DNA of 64,000 nucleotides from an uncultured Ruminococcus sp. (GCA_900066355.1 FMEL01000012.1:62001-126000); one strand, 5' to 3'. Numbered from the stretch's first letter, positions 48,231 through 55,397 are shown. Translations and numbers: made by a program. Notes: generated by a model from the sequence alone, not told the origin.

Positions 48231-49345
48231 GAGCAATAGGTATTATTCTGGCTGGCGGAAACAACAGCCGCATGAGAGAACTGTCGGACAAGAGAGCTAT
48301 CGCGGCAATGCCTGTAGCGGGAAGCTACCGCAGCATTGATTTTGCACTAAGTAATATGGCGAATTCTCATATTCAGAAGGTCGCTGTACTGACACAGTAC
48401 AATGCCCGTTCTTTGAATGAACATTTAAGTTCCTCGAAATGGTGGGATTTCGGACGTAAACAGGGAGGTCTGTTTGTATTTACACCTACGATTACGAAGG
48501 ACAACAGCCTGTGGTATCAGGGAACGGCAGATGCCATCTATCAGAACATTGATTTCCTGAAACAAAGTCATGAACCATATGTAGTTATCGCATCCGGTGA
48601 CTGTATATACCGGATGGATTATAATAAAGTGCTTGAGTATCATATCGCAAAGCGTGCGGATATCACGGTAGTCTGCACTACCTGTGAAGATCAGACAGAA
48701 GTCGAGCGTTTTGGCGTGGTACGTATGAATGATGACGGCAGGATCGTAGAATTTGAAGAAAAACCGATTGTTTCTTCTTATAATACAATCTCTACAGGTA
48801 TCTACGTAGTAAGAAGAAGACAGCTGATTGAGCTTCTGGAGCGTGCGGCACTTGAGGGCAGACGTGATTTTGTAAACGATATTCTGATCCGTTACAAAAA
48901 TCTCAAGAGAATCTACGGATACAAGACAGATGCTTACTGGAGCAATATTTCTACCGTGGAAGCATATTATCGTACCAACATGGCTTTCCTGCGTCCGGAT
49001 ATCCGCAACTATTTCTTCAGACAGGAGCCGTCGATCAAGACCAAGATCGATGACCTTCCACCAGCTAAATACAATCAGGGGGCAATTGTTAAGAACAGTC
49101 TTGTTTCAAGTGGTTCGATCATCAATGGAATCGTCGAGAATTCTGTTTTGTTTAAGGATGTCTATGTAGGCGACAACTGTGTGATCAGGAATTCTGTGAT
49201 TCTGAATAATGTTTATATTGGGGACAATACACGTATCGAGAACTGTATTGTTGAGAGCAGGGATACCATTCGTGCAAATTCCTGCTACTGCGGCGAAGAT
49301 GGGATTAAAATCGTCGTTGAGAAAAATGAGAGATACGCATTATAA
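48227..49345 (+). CDS. glgD: GlgD, non-catalytic partner of ADP-glucose pyrophosphorylase
   Basis: 372 residues. Same fold as GlgC but the glycine loop reads LAGGNNSRMRELSDKRAIAA, lacking the GQGSRL form, as expected for the regulatory-type GlgD of Firmicutes that forms a hetero-oligomer with GlgC. CIYRMDYNKVLEYH and FEEKPIVSSYN follow, then a beta-helix (SSGSIINGIVENSVLF). Coupled to glgC by a four-base overlap. No glycogen synthase gene is in the window. Confidence 0.94.
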   Translation: MRAIGIILAGGNNSRMRELSDKRAIAAMPVAGSYRSIDFALSNMANSHIQKVAVLTQYNARSLNEHLSSSKWWDFGRKQGGLFVFTPTITKDNSLWYQGTADAIYQNIDFLKQSHEPYVVIASGDCIYRMDYNKVLEYHIAKRADITVVCTTCEDQTEVERFGVVRMNDDGRIVEFEEKPIVSSYNTISTGIYVVRRRQLIELLERAALEGRRDFVNDILIRYKNLKRIYGYKTDAYWSNISTVEAYYRTNMAFLRPDIRNYFFRQEPSIKTKIDDLPPAKYNQGAIVKNSLVSSGSIINGIVENSVLFKDVYVGDNCVIRNSVILNNVYIGDNTRIENCIVESRDTIRANSCYCGEDGIKIVVEKNERYAL

Positions 49346-49388
49346 TGCGAACTCATAAATGCGTATGAAAATGAAAGGGGCAGACACG

Positions 49389-49679
49389 ATGAATATTACA
49401 GACGTACGTGTAAGAAAAGTAGCAAAAGAAGGAAAGATGAAAGCAGTTGTTTCTATCACGATTGATGAGGAATTTGTAGTTCATGATATCAAAGTAATCG
49501 AAGGCGAAAAAGGACTGTTTATCGCTATGCCGAGCCGCAAGGCTACAGACGGAGAGTACAGAGACATTGCACATCCGATCAATTCCGGTACGAGAGACAT
49601 GATCCAGAAACTGATCCTCGGTAAATACCAGGAGATGCTGGATGTAGAGCCTGCTGAAGCAGTGGAAGCAGTAGAGTAA
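49389..49679 (+). CDS. spoVG: Septation regulator SpoVG
   Basis: 96 residues from ATG 49389 behind AAAGGGG (49374-49380); the ten-codon extension to 49359 lacks a site. MNITDVRVRKV, AVVSITIDEEFVVHDIKVIE and LFIAMPSRKATDGEYRDIAH are the near-invariant parts of SpoVG, a small nucleic-acid-binding regulator of septation, sporulation and envelope genes. The C-terminus is a short acidic tail (EPAEAVEAVE). 43 bases after glgD. Confidence 0.96.
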   Translation: MNITDVRVRKVAKEGKMKAVVSITIDEEFVVHDIKVIEGEKGLFIAMPSRKATDGEYRDIAHPINSGTRDMIQKLILGKYQEMLDVEPAEAVEAVE

Positions 49680-49747
49680 ACCGAAACAGCATGTATGGGT
49701 TGGGATTAAATAAAGAAAATACAAAAACAATAAAATAAAGAGAAGGT

Positions 49748-49813
49748 ATGCCCGGATGGAGAAAATCACTTACAATTGAAGTGAGAGATGTTTCCCGTCC
49801 GGGTATTTTTTTA
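49748..49813 (+). terminator. Terminator of the glgCD-spoVG region
   Basis: ATGCCCGGA (49748-49756) pairs with TCCGGGTAT (49798-49806), with an inner CACTT/AAGTG hairpin, followed by seven T. The long loop makes it a branched terminator. Confidence 0.8.
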
Positions 49814-49855
49814 CGTTATAGAATATTACTCCGTAATGTTCCAATAACGTAAAAA
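49808..49855. repeat. 48-bp repeat, copy 1
   Basis: TTTTTACGTTATAG, ATTACTCCGTAAT and TTCCAATAACGTA recur with a few changes at 55279-55326. ACGTTAT/ATAACGT and the inner ATTAC/GTAAT form a hairpin. Each copy starts in the T run of a terminator. Confidence 0.75.
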
Positions 49856-49884
49856 AGCTCCACGAGGATGCGATTAGATGCAAT

Positions 49885-49962
49885 ATGTGGAAAATTATAA
49901 ATGTGATTGGCATGTTGATACTGATCGGAGGTGCTTGTGTTAGAACAGTGTCGGTATGTTGA
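49885..49962 (+). CDS. Possible 25-residue hydrophobic peptide
   Basis: ATG 49885 to TGA 49960-49962 gives MWKIINVIGMLILIGGACV and six more residues, one potential membrane helix with a Cys. No good ribosome site (a GAGG lies 18 bases upstream) and no promoter stands out. It may be chance in a gene-poor repeat island. Confidence 0.25.
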   Translation: MWKIINVIGMLILIGGACVRTVSVC

Positions 49963-49994
49963 CTTTGGTTTGAGTTAGTCAAACCAGAATCATC

Positions 49995-50158
49995 TGACTC
50001 CCACCTCTGTAGGTGGCGAGCAACAAATCAGTATCAGTGGTGGGAGTCAATCCCCCATCTGATATAGCCTCCGGCAGGAGTGTAGAGATGCGTAGAAGAA
50101 GTATGTTATGCATTGCGTGACGCGCATCTCGCAACAAGAATGCTGAGGCATTTTTGAA
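49995..50158 (+). repeat. 164-bp structured repeat, copy 1
   Basis: Same length and about 95% identical (8 differences, no gaps) to 50473-50636. Starts TGACTCCCACC and ends GAGGCATTTTTGAA. It contains CCACCT/AGGTGG, TATCAG...CTGATA (50032-50064), GAGATGCG/CGCATCTC (50085-50130) and an inner GTTATGC-ATT-GCGTGAC hairpin (50105-50121). The changes in the last hairpin keep pairing on + strand RNA. A GGTTTGA/TCAAACC hairpin lies just upstream (49967-49985). Could be a non-autonomous mobile element or a repeated RNA. Confidence 0.85.
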
Positions 50159-50165
50159 AATGAAC

Positions 50166-50203
50166 GAAAAAAACACCGAAAACCTTATTTCTAAAGTTTT
50201 CGG
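50166..50203 (-). terminator. Terminator of tRNA-Pro
   Basis: On the reverse strand CCGAAAAC pairs with GTTTTCGG (50196-50203 with 50176-50183), followed by a T run (50166-50173). Confidence 0.88.
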
Positions 50204-50219
50204 CGCCCCTACCAAGTAG

Positions 50220-50293
50220 TCGAAGTGACAGGATTTGAACCTGCGGCCTCTGCGTCCCGAACGCAGCGCTCTACCAAACTGAGCCACACTTCG
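50220..50293 (-). tRNA. tRNA-Pro (anticodon CGG)
   Basis: Acceptor stem CGAAGTG/CACTTCG closes 50221-50293 and the discriminator A is at 50220. The anticodon stem CTGCG/CGCAG holds the loop TTCGGGA, anticodon CGG at 50257-50259. The T arm has GGTTCAAATCC. CCA is not encoded. It reads CCG codons. It sits between the two 164-bp repeats, has its own consensus promoter upstream and a terminator downstream. Confidence 0.97.
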
Positions 50294-50329
50294 TTATTTA
50301 ATTTTGCTTCGTCGCTTGACGCAAGACAT

Positions 50330-50358
50330 ATTATATTATAGTGAAATACAAATGTCAA
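50330..50358 (-). promoter_or_regulatory. Consensus promoter of tRNA-Pro
   Basis: Reverse strand TTGACA (50353-50358), 17 bp, TATAAT (50330-50335): a perfect sigma-A promoter 37 bases upstream of the tRNA. Confidence 0.92.
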
Positions 50359-50427
50359 CAACTTTTTTGAGATTTTTTTAAAAAAATTTAAAAATATATT
50401 CAACGTAGGTTTTAACGGTGTTCTTTC

Positions 50428-50456
50428 TTGCAAACGAGTACATAATACGTTATATT
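50428..50456 (+). promoter_or_regulatory. Promoter reading into repeat copy 2 and the PduB-like gene
   Basis: TTGCAA (50428-50433), 17 bp, TATATT (50451-50456). Transcription would start about 10 bases before copy 2 of the 164-bp repeat, making it the leader of the downstream gene. Confidence 0.6.
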
Positions 50457-50472
50457 TATATCAGATGTGAAA

Positions 50473-50636
50473 TGACTCCCACCTCTGCAGGTGGCGAGCA
50501 ACAAATCAGTATCAGTGGTGGGAGTCAATCCCCCATCTGATATAGCCTCCGGCAGGATTGCAGAGATGCGCAGAAGAAGTATGTCATGCATTGCATGACG
50601 CGCATCTCGCAACAAGAATGCCGAGGCATTCTTGAA
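50473..50636 (+). repeat. 164-bp structured repeat, copy 2
   Basis: Starts TGACTCCCACC and ends GAGGCATTCTTGAA. It has the same helices as copy 1; the inner hairpin is GTCATGC-ATT-GCATGAC (50583-50599), where two G-U pairs of copy 1 become C-G and U-A. It ends 57 bases before the PduB-like start codon and probably lies in that gene's 5' leader. Confidence 0.85.
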
Positions 50637-50692
50637 CAAAGATCTGTTCCTGATGATTCAATATGAATATCAGAACAGAAAGGAGTTTTTTC

Positions 50693-51409
50693 ATGATTGA
50701 TGTAAAAAGTATCAGTACACATTGTACACGGACAGAATTTGTGGGAACCACCGTTCTTGATACGATCGGACTGGTGATTTCCGGAATTGATGATACATTA
50801 TTAAAAGAAATGAATGTGGGTACCAAATATCATGCGCTCGGACTGTTCAGCTCAAGGACGGGAGCCGCAGGACAGATCACAGCGATTGATGATGCAGTAA
50901 AAGCAACCAACACAGATGTGCTTTCCATTGAATTCCCGCGTGATACCAAAGGCTGGGGCGGTCACGGAAACTATATTGTGATTGGCGGAAATGATGTTTC
51001 GGATGTGCGCCATGCGATTGAACTGGCACTGGAACTTACAAAGAAAAATGCCGGTGAACTTTATATCAGCGAATCAGGGCATCTGGAGTTTACCTACTCC
51101 GCAAGTGCAGGCGCTGCATTACAGAAAGCATTTCATGCAGTACCCGGCGAAGCGTTCGGATTCATGGCAGGCTCCCCGGCTGCAATCGGCCTTGTGATGG
51201 CGGACACCGCAATGAAGGCATCCGCAGTAAATATTACCTGCTATATGACCCCGAGCATCGGAACCAGTCATTCCAATGAAGTGATCCTCGGTATCTCCGG
51301 TGATGCCAGTGCAGTTAAGGCGGCTGTACTTGAGGCTCGCCAGGTTGGACTGGAGCTTCTGATCGGCATGGGTTCCTATCCGGAAATCCCGGGCACACCA
51401 TATCTCTAA
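50693..51409 (+). CDS. PduB-like bacterial microcompartment shell protein
   Basis: 238 residues from ATG 50693 with AAAGGAG upstream. TEFVGTTVLDTIGLVISGID, YHALGLFSSRTGAAGQITAI and FMAGSPAAIGLVMADTAMKA match the tandem-BMC trimeric shell protein PduB. Such proteins form facets of propanediol- or ethanolamine-type microcompartments. No other shell or enzyme gene is nearby, so this is an orphan. The N-terminal extension of PduB is short here. Its transcript probably carries repeat copy 2 as leader. Confidence 0.85.
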   Translation: MIDVKSISTHCTRTEFVGTTVLDTIGLVISGIDDTLLKEMNVGTKYHALGLFSSRTGAAGQITAIDDAVKATNTDVLSIEFPRDTKGWGGHGNYIVIGGNDVSDVRHAIELALELTKKNAGELYISESGHLEFTYSASAGAALQKAFHAVPGEAFGFMAGSPAAIGLVMADTAMKASAVNITCYMTPSIGTSHSNEVILGISGDASAVKAAVLEARQVGLELLIGMGSYPEIPGTPYL

Positions 51410-51423
51410 AATAACGTAACGCA

Positions 51424-51455
51424 AAACAGCAGACCTTCATGGCCTGCTGTTTTTA
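51424..51455 (+). terminator. Terminator after the shell gene
   Basis: AAACAGCAG-A-CC pairs with GG-C-CTGCTGTTT, followed by T residues (51450-51455). Confidence 0.9.
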
Positions 51456-51496
51456 TGCCAAAGTGGCAAGTTCTCTGTATATATTAAAATTCCCCT

Positions 51497-52801
51497 TTAG
51501 TTTAACTGGTACACATCTGCATACTGTAATCCGAAGCTCAGTGCCTCGCTATGGCTGCCGCAGTAAATATCAACATGTCCATAAGGAGTTCCAAGGTCTT
51601 CTACGGTATAAACGGTACCATTGATCAGAAGCTGTGTTCCAAAAGGTACACCAGCCATCGCTACGGTATGTCCTGCTGTTGGCATAACACCGCTTGCTGT
51701 TGCATTTCCTGCTGTTCCGCAGCACTGTGCGCAGTTACAATATCCTGTCAGCATAAAGTTTCCAAGGTATTTTCCCTGGCTGGAAGAACCGGAATCGGAA
51801 GAACTGCTGTCAGAACTGTCTGAAGATGTGTCCTCAGCAGATGAAGTATCCGCAGATGTATCATCTGAAGTGCTGCTGTCTTCTGCGCTGGATGTATCCT
51901 CCGTCGCATCAGAAGATTCAGAGCTGCTATCGTCTGTAGAAATTTCTTCTGCATCTGTTGTCGCTTCCTCAGAACTGTCGCCTTCATCAGCTGCATCAGT
52001 ATCTTCTGTCTGAGCTGCTGCCTGAGCCGCTTCTGCCGCAGCTTCCTCTGCTGCACGTTCCTGCTCTGCCTGTTCCATCAGCTGTGAAATGCTGCTGTCA
52101 GCGCTGTTTACCTGTGCCATCAGTGCGCTTGCCTCATCCTGACTTGCACTGATCTGGTTTACATAGGAACTGATATTATCGCTGGTAGTGGATACCAGAT
52201 TCTGAACTTCCTGCTGTTTGGAGCTTTTTTCTGTCAGAAGATTGCTGATAGAAGTAGATTCTTCTTCCACCTGTGCCTCCTGGGTTTTAATTGCTTCCTG
52301 TGTTTCTTCATATTTCTTAAGCATATTTCTGTCATATGTAGAAATAGATGCGATGTTGTTTGCTTCGTTTAAGAAATCAGAAAGATTATTTGAAGAAAGA
52401 AGAAGCTCAAGCATTGTGCTTCCACCATTTTCGTACATATATTTAATACGGATCTTCATGGCTTCATACTGATCCTGTGCATCCTGCTTTGCTTTTTCAA
52501 GCTCTGCCTGCACGTTTTTCAGCTCTTCTTCTTTTTCAGCGGCTTCCACGCTGAGCTGTGAAATACTGTCTGTAAGTTCTGTATATTGAGTATTTAGTTC
52601 TGACAGGTAAGATTCAAGCTCCTGTTTCTTGCTTTCCAGGTCACTGATGTTCGCCTGTGCCTCGGCAAGTCCCGCCTGCGCCTCCTGCTTCTGTTCCTGT
52701 GCTGCTGCAATCTGATCTTCTGTGGAAGCAAATACGGTTGTTCCCATAGATATGGTCACTGCACATGCAAGAAGCAGTGAAAGAACTTTTTTGCTTTTCA
52801 T
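51497..52801 (-). CDS. PcsB/CwlO-like secreted coiled-coil protein with C-terminal 3D domain
   Basis: 434 residues from ATG 52801 behind AAGAGGTG. Signal peptide MKSKKVLSLLLACAVTISMG to about residue 25. A long coiled coil (about 27-245) has the PcsB-type segment KIRIKYMYENGGSTMLELLL. A Ser/Asp/Thr/Glu-rich linker spans about 265-345, then a 3D domain: GNFMLTGYCNCAQCCG, GVPFGTQLLINGTVY, VEDLGTPYGHVDIYCGSHSE, including the three aspartates. It should act on peptidoglycan outside the cell. A WalR-type box lies upstream. Confidence 0.9.
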   Translation of the reverse strand: MKSKKVLSLLLACAVTISMGTTVFASTEDQIAAAQEQKQEAQAGLAEAQANISDLESKKQELESYLSELNTQYTELTDSISQLSVEAAEKEEELKNVQAELEKAKQDAQDQYEAMKIRIKYMYENGGSTMLELLLSSNNLSDFLNEANNIASISTYDRNMLKKYEETQEAIKTQEAQVEEESTSISNLLTEKSSKQQEVQNLVSTTSDNISSYVNQISASQDEASALMAQVNSADSSISQLMEQAEQERAAEEAAAEAAQAAAQTEDTDAADEGDSSEEATTDAEEISTDDSSSESSDATEDTSSAEDSSTSDDTSADTSSAEDTSSDSSDSSSSDSGSSSQGKYLGNFMLTGYCNCAQCCGTAGNATASGVMPTAGHTVAMAGVPFGTQLLINGTVYTVEDLGTPYGHVDIYCGSHSEALSFGLQYADVYQLN

Positions 52802-52833
52802 AAAATAACACCTCTTAAATATTTTGTACGCTA

Positions 52834-52861
52834 AGTATAACACATTTTCGCAAATAATCAA
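52834..52861 (-). promoter_or_regulatory. Promoter of the PcsB-like gene
   Basis: Reverse strand TTGATT (52856-52861), 16 bp, TATACT (52834-52839). Confidence 0.65.
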
Positions 52862-52878
52862 CACTTTCATTTTGATTT

Positions 52879-52895
52879 TGTAACAAACATGTAAC
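52879..52895 (+). promoter_or_regulatory. WalR (YycF)-type binding site
   Basis: TGTAAC-N5-TGTAAC fits the consensus TGTWAH-N5-TGTWAH exactly, on the + strand, 17 bases upstream of the -35 of the reverse PcsB-like gene. WalR is known to control CwlO/PcsB-type wall enzymes in Firmicutes. Confidence 0.7.
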
Positions 52896-53008
52896 ATTTC
52901 GTGCCTTAAACACATATTTCACAGCAGAATGCCCCATGGAAATTCCAAATTATTACAAAAACATTTCATTTTCCAATCAAAATTCAAATTACAGGAGAAG
53001 CAGAGTGC

Positions 53009-53101
53009 ATGCCGGGGAAGGTAGTCAGCAAGACACTGGCGCAGAACGATGCAGTAAGTGTGACATTATTTGCATTTGAAAAAGGCGGGGAGACCGGATG
53101 A
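53009..53101 (+). pseudogene. Fragment of a cupin-domain protein
   Basis: ATG 53009 to TGA 53099-53101 encodes 30 residues, MPGKVVSKTLAQNDAVSVTL and on to FAFEKGGETG. This matches the first third of small cupin proteins (GKVVSKTL.QN..VSVTLFAF.KGE), which normally run to about 110 residues with two metal-binding motifs. The frame stops at the point where the conserved His-x-His would come, and no further part follows. Upstream codons (ITGEAEC) stay in frame without a start. Confidence 0.65.
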
Positions 53102-53141
53102 TTCCGGTTCCGTATTATATTGCTAAAAAGTACTAAATATC

Positions 53142-53173
53142 TACTGGTAAGATTGATGATTTACTGGTATAAT
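53142..53173 (+). promoter_or_regulatory. Promoter with direct repeats before the GGDEF gene
   Basis: TATAAT (53168-53173) with an extended -10 (TGG). TACTGGTA occurs twice, 21 bp apart (53142-53149, 53163-53170), covering the -35 and -10 positions, like a repressor site. Confidence 0.6.
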
Positions 53174-53216
53174 ATACAAAAATGTGTGCGTATATTCATT
53201 CAGAGGGGTGTCTGAC

Positions 53217-55220
53217 ATGAAAGAACATAAGCGATATAATATTGGAATTCTGATTGGTGGTGTACATACATACTTTCCGAAGGAACACATCCTTGGAATT
53301 GCAGAGGCAGCAGAAGAACTGGATGTCAATGTCTGTTTCTTTCTCGGAACGCAGACAAAAGATTTTTTCGAGGATATGCTTGGTGGAACTCATAAAAATT
53401 CCTTTGACTATCAATTTAATACGATTCACGATTACAGTCTGATCGGTGGACTTGACGGGTTGATCATCAATTATGGTACACTTGGGCTTCAGCTGAAAAA
53501 CGAAAGCGCCGAGCAGTTTGCACTGAAATTTAATTCTATTCCGACAGTATTTCTCACAGAAATCGTGCATGAGCCAAACTGCCATTCGCTGATCTGTGAC
53601 AACAAACAGGGAATCCGGCTGGTTATGGCGCACCTGATTGAGGAACATCATTGCAGCAATATTCTTTTTGTATCCGGACCGGCGCAGAATACCGATGCAA
53701 AAGAGCGAAAAGCCACCTATTTTGAAATGATGGAAAAATATCATCTTCCGGTCAGTGACAAGATGATTGCACAGGGTGATTATTCCGAGTTTGTTGACCG
53801 TCAGGTAGATCAGCTTCTTGATGATAATCCGAATGCCGAGGCAATTGTATTTGCCAACGATGAAATGGCATTTGCCGGTTACCGTGTATGTGAAAAGCGT
53901 GGACTGAAAGTAGGAAAAGATATCCTGATCACCGGATTTGATGACTGCGAGCGGGCATCGGGCATGGACCCTGCACTTACAACCGTTGTGCAGGATGGTG
54001 TTCTGATGGGCAGAATGGCGGTCTATGATCTGATTTATAAGCTTGACGGAAAGGATGCATTGTCAAGACGTGTCCCGGTTTCTCTGTGTGTCAGGGAGTC
54101 CTGTGGATGTCAGGAAAAAAACGGCAAAACACAGAATACACCACTGAATCTTGTCGATCAGATACATAAATTAAACCGTGCCATTACAAATATGAAACTG
54201 GAACTGATCAATTTTCAGAGAAAGTCCTGGTTTATTCCGTCTCTTGCACGAACTTTAAATGACTGCATGGATGATGAACATGCTTTTCTTTTGGAAGCGA
54301 TGGAAAATATGCGGGAACTTCGGACTAAATGTACTTATCTTTTCCTGTTGGACGAGCCTGTTGTCTATCGCAAAGATGAGGAGTGGAAATGTCCAGAGAA
54401 TCTGCGTCTTGCAGCATATTACAAAAAAGAAGAAGTGGATGCATTTCATCTTTATGACCGTCCGCCGGTTTCAAAAGAAGGTGGAATCTGTCAGCTTATG
54501 GAGGATGGAGAGAGACATCAGTTTATGATTTTTTTGCTGTTTTCCGGCGAAAGACAGTACGGCTTACTGGCATGTGATATTCAGCAGGAAGAATTTCCGT
54601 TCTTCTATGTGATCAGTCTGCAGATCGGGCTCTCTCTCCGCTATCTTGAAATAAGTAAGGCAGAAGCGGCGAGACGCCGTGAGATGACGAAAGACCTTGA
54701 GGTGATCCGGGAACGTAATCGGATTCTGGGTATCATGTCTGCGAATGATGAGCTGACCGGCCTTTTGAATCTCAGAGGATTTACAGAAGAAGCAAAAAAA
54801 TTCTGTCATGAAGAGCAGGAACAGCGTGCTTATATGATCTGCGGAGATCTTGACCATCTGAAAGAGATCAATGATAACTGGGGACATCCGGCAGGAAACT
54901 TTGCACTTCGAAGTGTGGCGGAGATTCTGAGAGGATGCATTCGAAGCGATGACGTTCTGGCGCGTGTGGGCGGAGATGAATTTCTGATTCTTCTGAAATG
55001 TACCGAAGAAGGGTATCAGGAAATATTCCGTAAACGTGTGAAAGATGCCTGCACATATTTTAATGAAAAATCAGATAAACCTTTTCTGGTGGAGATCTCT
55101 CTCGGAATCGCTGAGTTTTGCTCCGGGCCGCAGACGGATATTCAGCAGGTGATCGCGACAGCAGATCAGTTTCTCTACGAAGCAAAGAAACATCGGCGGA
55201 AGTCTATACGGCGACCGTAA
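53217..55220 (+). CDS. Cytosolic sugar-binding-domain/GGDEF diguanylate cyclase
   Basis: 667 residues from ATG 53217 with GAGGGGTG upstream. Residues 1-300 are a LacI/periplasmic-binding-protein-type domain (RYNIGILIGGVHTYFPKEHI, ILFVSGPAQNTDAKERKATY, ITGFDDCERAS), without a signal peptide or DNA-binding head. A middle region (310-500) follows and then a GGDEF domain with the signature VGGDEFLILL (GGDEF at 585-589) and an inhibitory I-site RSDD at 576-579. It should make c-di-GMP in response to a cytosolic ligand. No transmembrane helix. Confidence 0.9.
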   Translation: MKEHKRYNIGILIGGVHTYFPKEHILGIAEAAEELDVNVCFFLGTQTKDFFEDMLGGTHKNSFDYQFNTIHDYSLIGGLDGLIINYGTLGLQLKNESAEQFALKFNSIPTVFLTEIVHEPNCHSLICDNKQGIRLVMAHLIEEHHCSNILFVSGPAQNTDAKERKATYFEMMEKYHLPVSDKMIAQGDYSEFVDRQVDQLLDDNPNAEAIVFANDEMAFAGYRVCEKRGLKVGKDILITGFDDCERASGMDPALTTVVQDGVLMGRMAVYDLIYKLDGKDALSRRVPVSLCVRESCGCQEKNGKTQNTPLNLVDQIHKLNRAITNMKLELINFQRKSWFIPSLARTLNDCMDDEHAFLLEAMENMRELRTKCTYLFLLDEPVVYRKDEEWKCPENLRLAAYYKKEEVDAFHLYDRPPVSKEGGICQLMEDGERHQFMIFLLFSGERQYGLLACDIQQEEFPFFYVISLQIGLSLRYLEISKAEAARRREMTKDLEVIRERNRILGIMSANDELTGLLNLRGFTEEAKKFCHEEQEQRAYMICGDLDHLKEINDNWGHPAGNFALRSVAEILRGCIRSDDVLARVGGDEFLILLKCTEEGYQEIFRKRVKDACTYFNEKSDKPFLVEISLGIAEFCSGPQTDIQQVIATADQFLYEAKKHRRKSIRRP

Positions 55221-55242
55221 GAATTTAGATCAGTTTTGATAT

Positions 55243-55283
55243 AACAGACATTATCTGTGTGCAACAGGTAGTGTCTGTTTTTT
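55243..55283 (+). terminator. Terminator of the GGDEF gene
   Basis: AACAGACA (55243-55250) pairs with TGTCTGTT (55272-55279), followed by T residues. Confidence 0.88.
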
Positions 55284-55326
55284 ATGTAATAGGAAATTAC
55301 TCCGCAATGTTCCAATAACGTAGAAA
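55279..55326. repeat. 48-bp repeat, copy 2
   Basis: Counterpart of 49808-49855: TTTTTATGTAATAG, ATTACTCCGCAAT, TTCCAATAACGTA. Again begins in the T run of a terminator. The change T to C in the inner hairpin keeps pairing only if the reverse strand is the RNA. Confidence 0.75.
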
Positions 55327-55397
55327 TTTGATGACAGAAGTCCATAATGGACTAAAGAAAGGGAGGAAATTATAAGAAGCAAAAAAGAATGAAAAAA

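Noticed and set aside
50005..50062. Reading the repeat as the tail of an IS200/IS605 TnpB gene (frame ending ISISGGSQSPI stop)
   Set aside because: Only about 20 codons are open and I could not match them to TnpB with confidence; the RNA pairing evidence is stronger. The idea of a mobile-element end remains possible.
49979..50287. Reverse reading frame over tRNA-Pro and repeat copy 1 (and similar frames at 50209-50433, 50412-50639, 50525-50722)
   Set aside because: They run across a tRNA gene or the RNA-like repeats, have no ribosome sites and no family resemblance; the repeats explain their similarity to each other.
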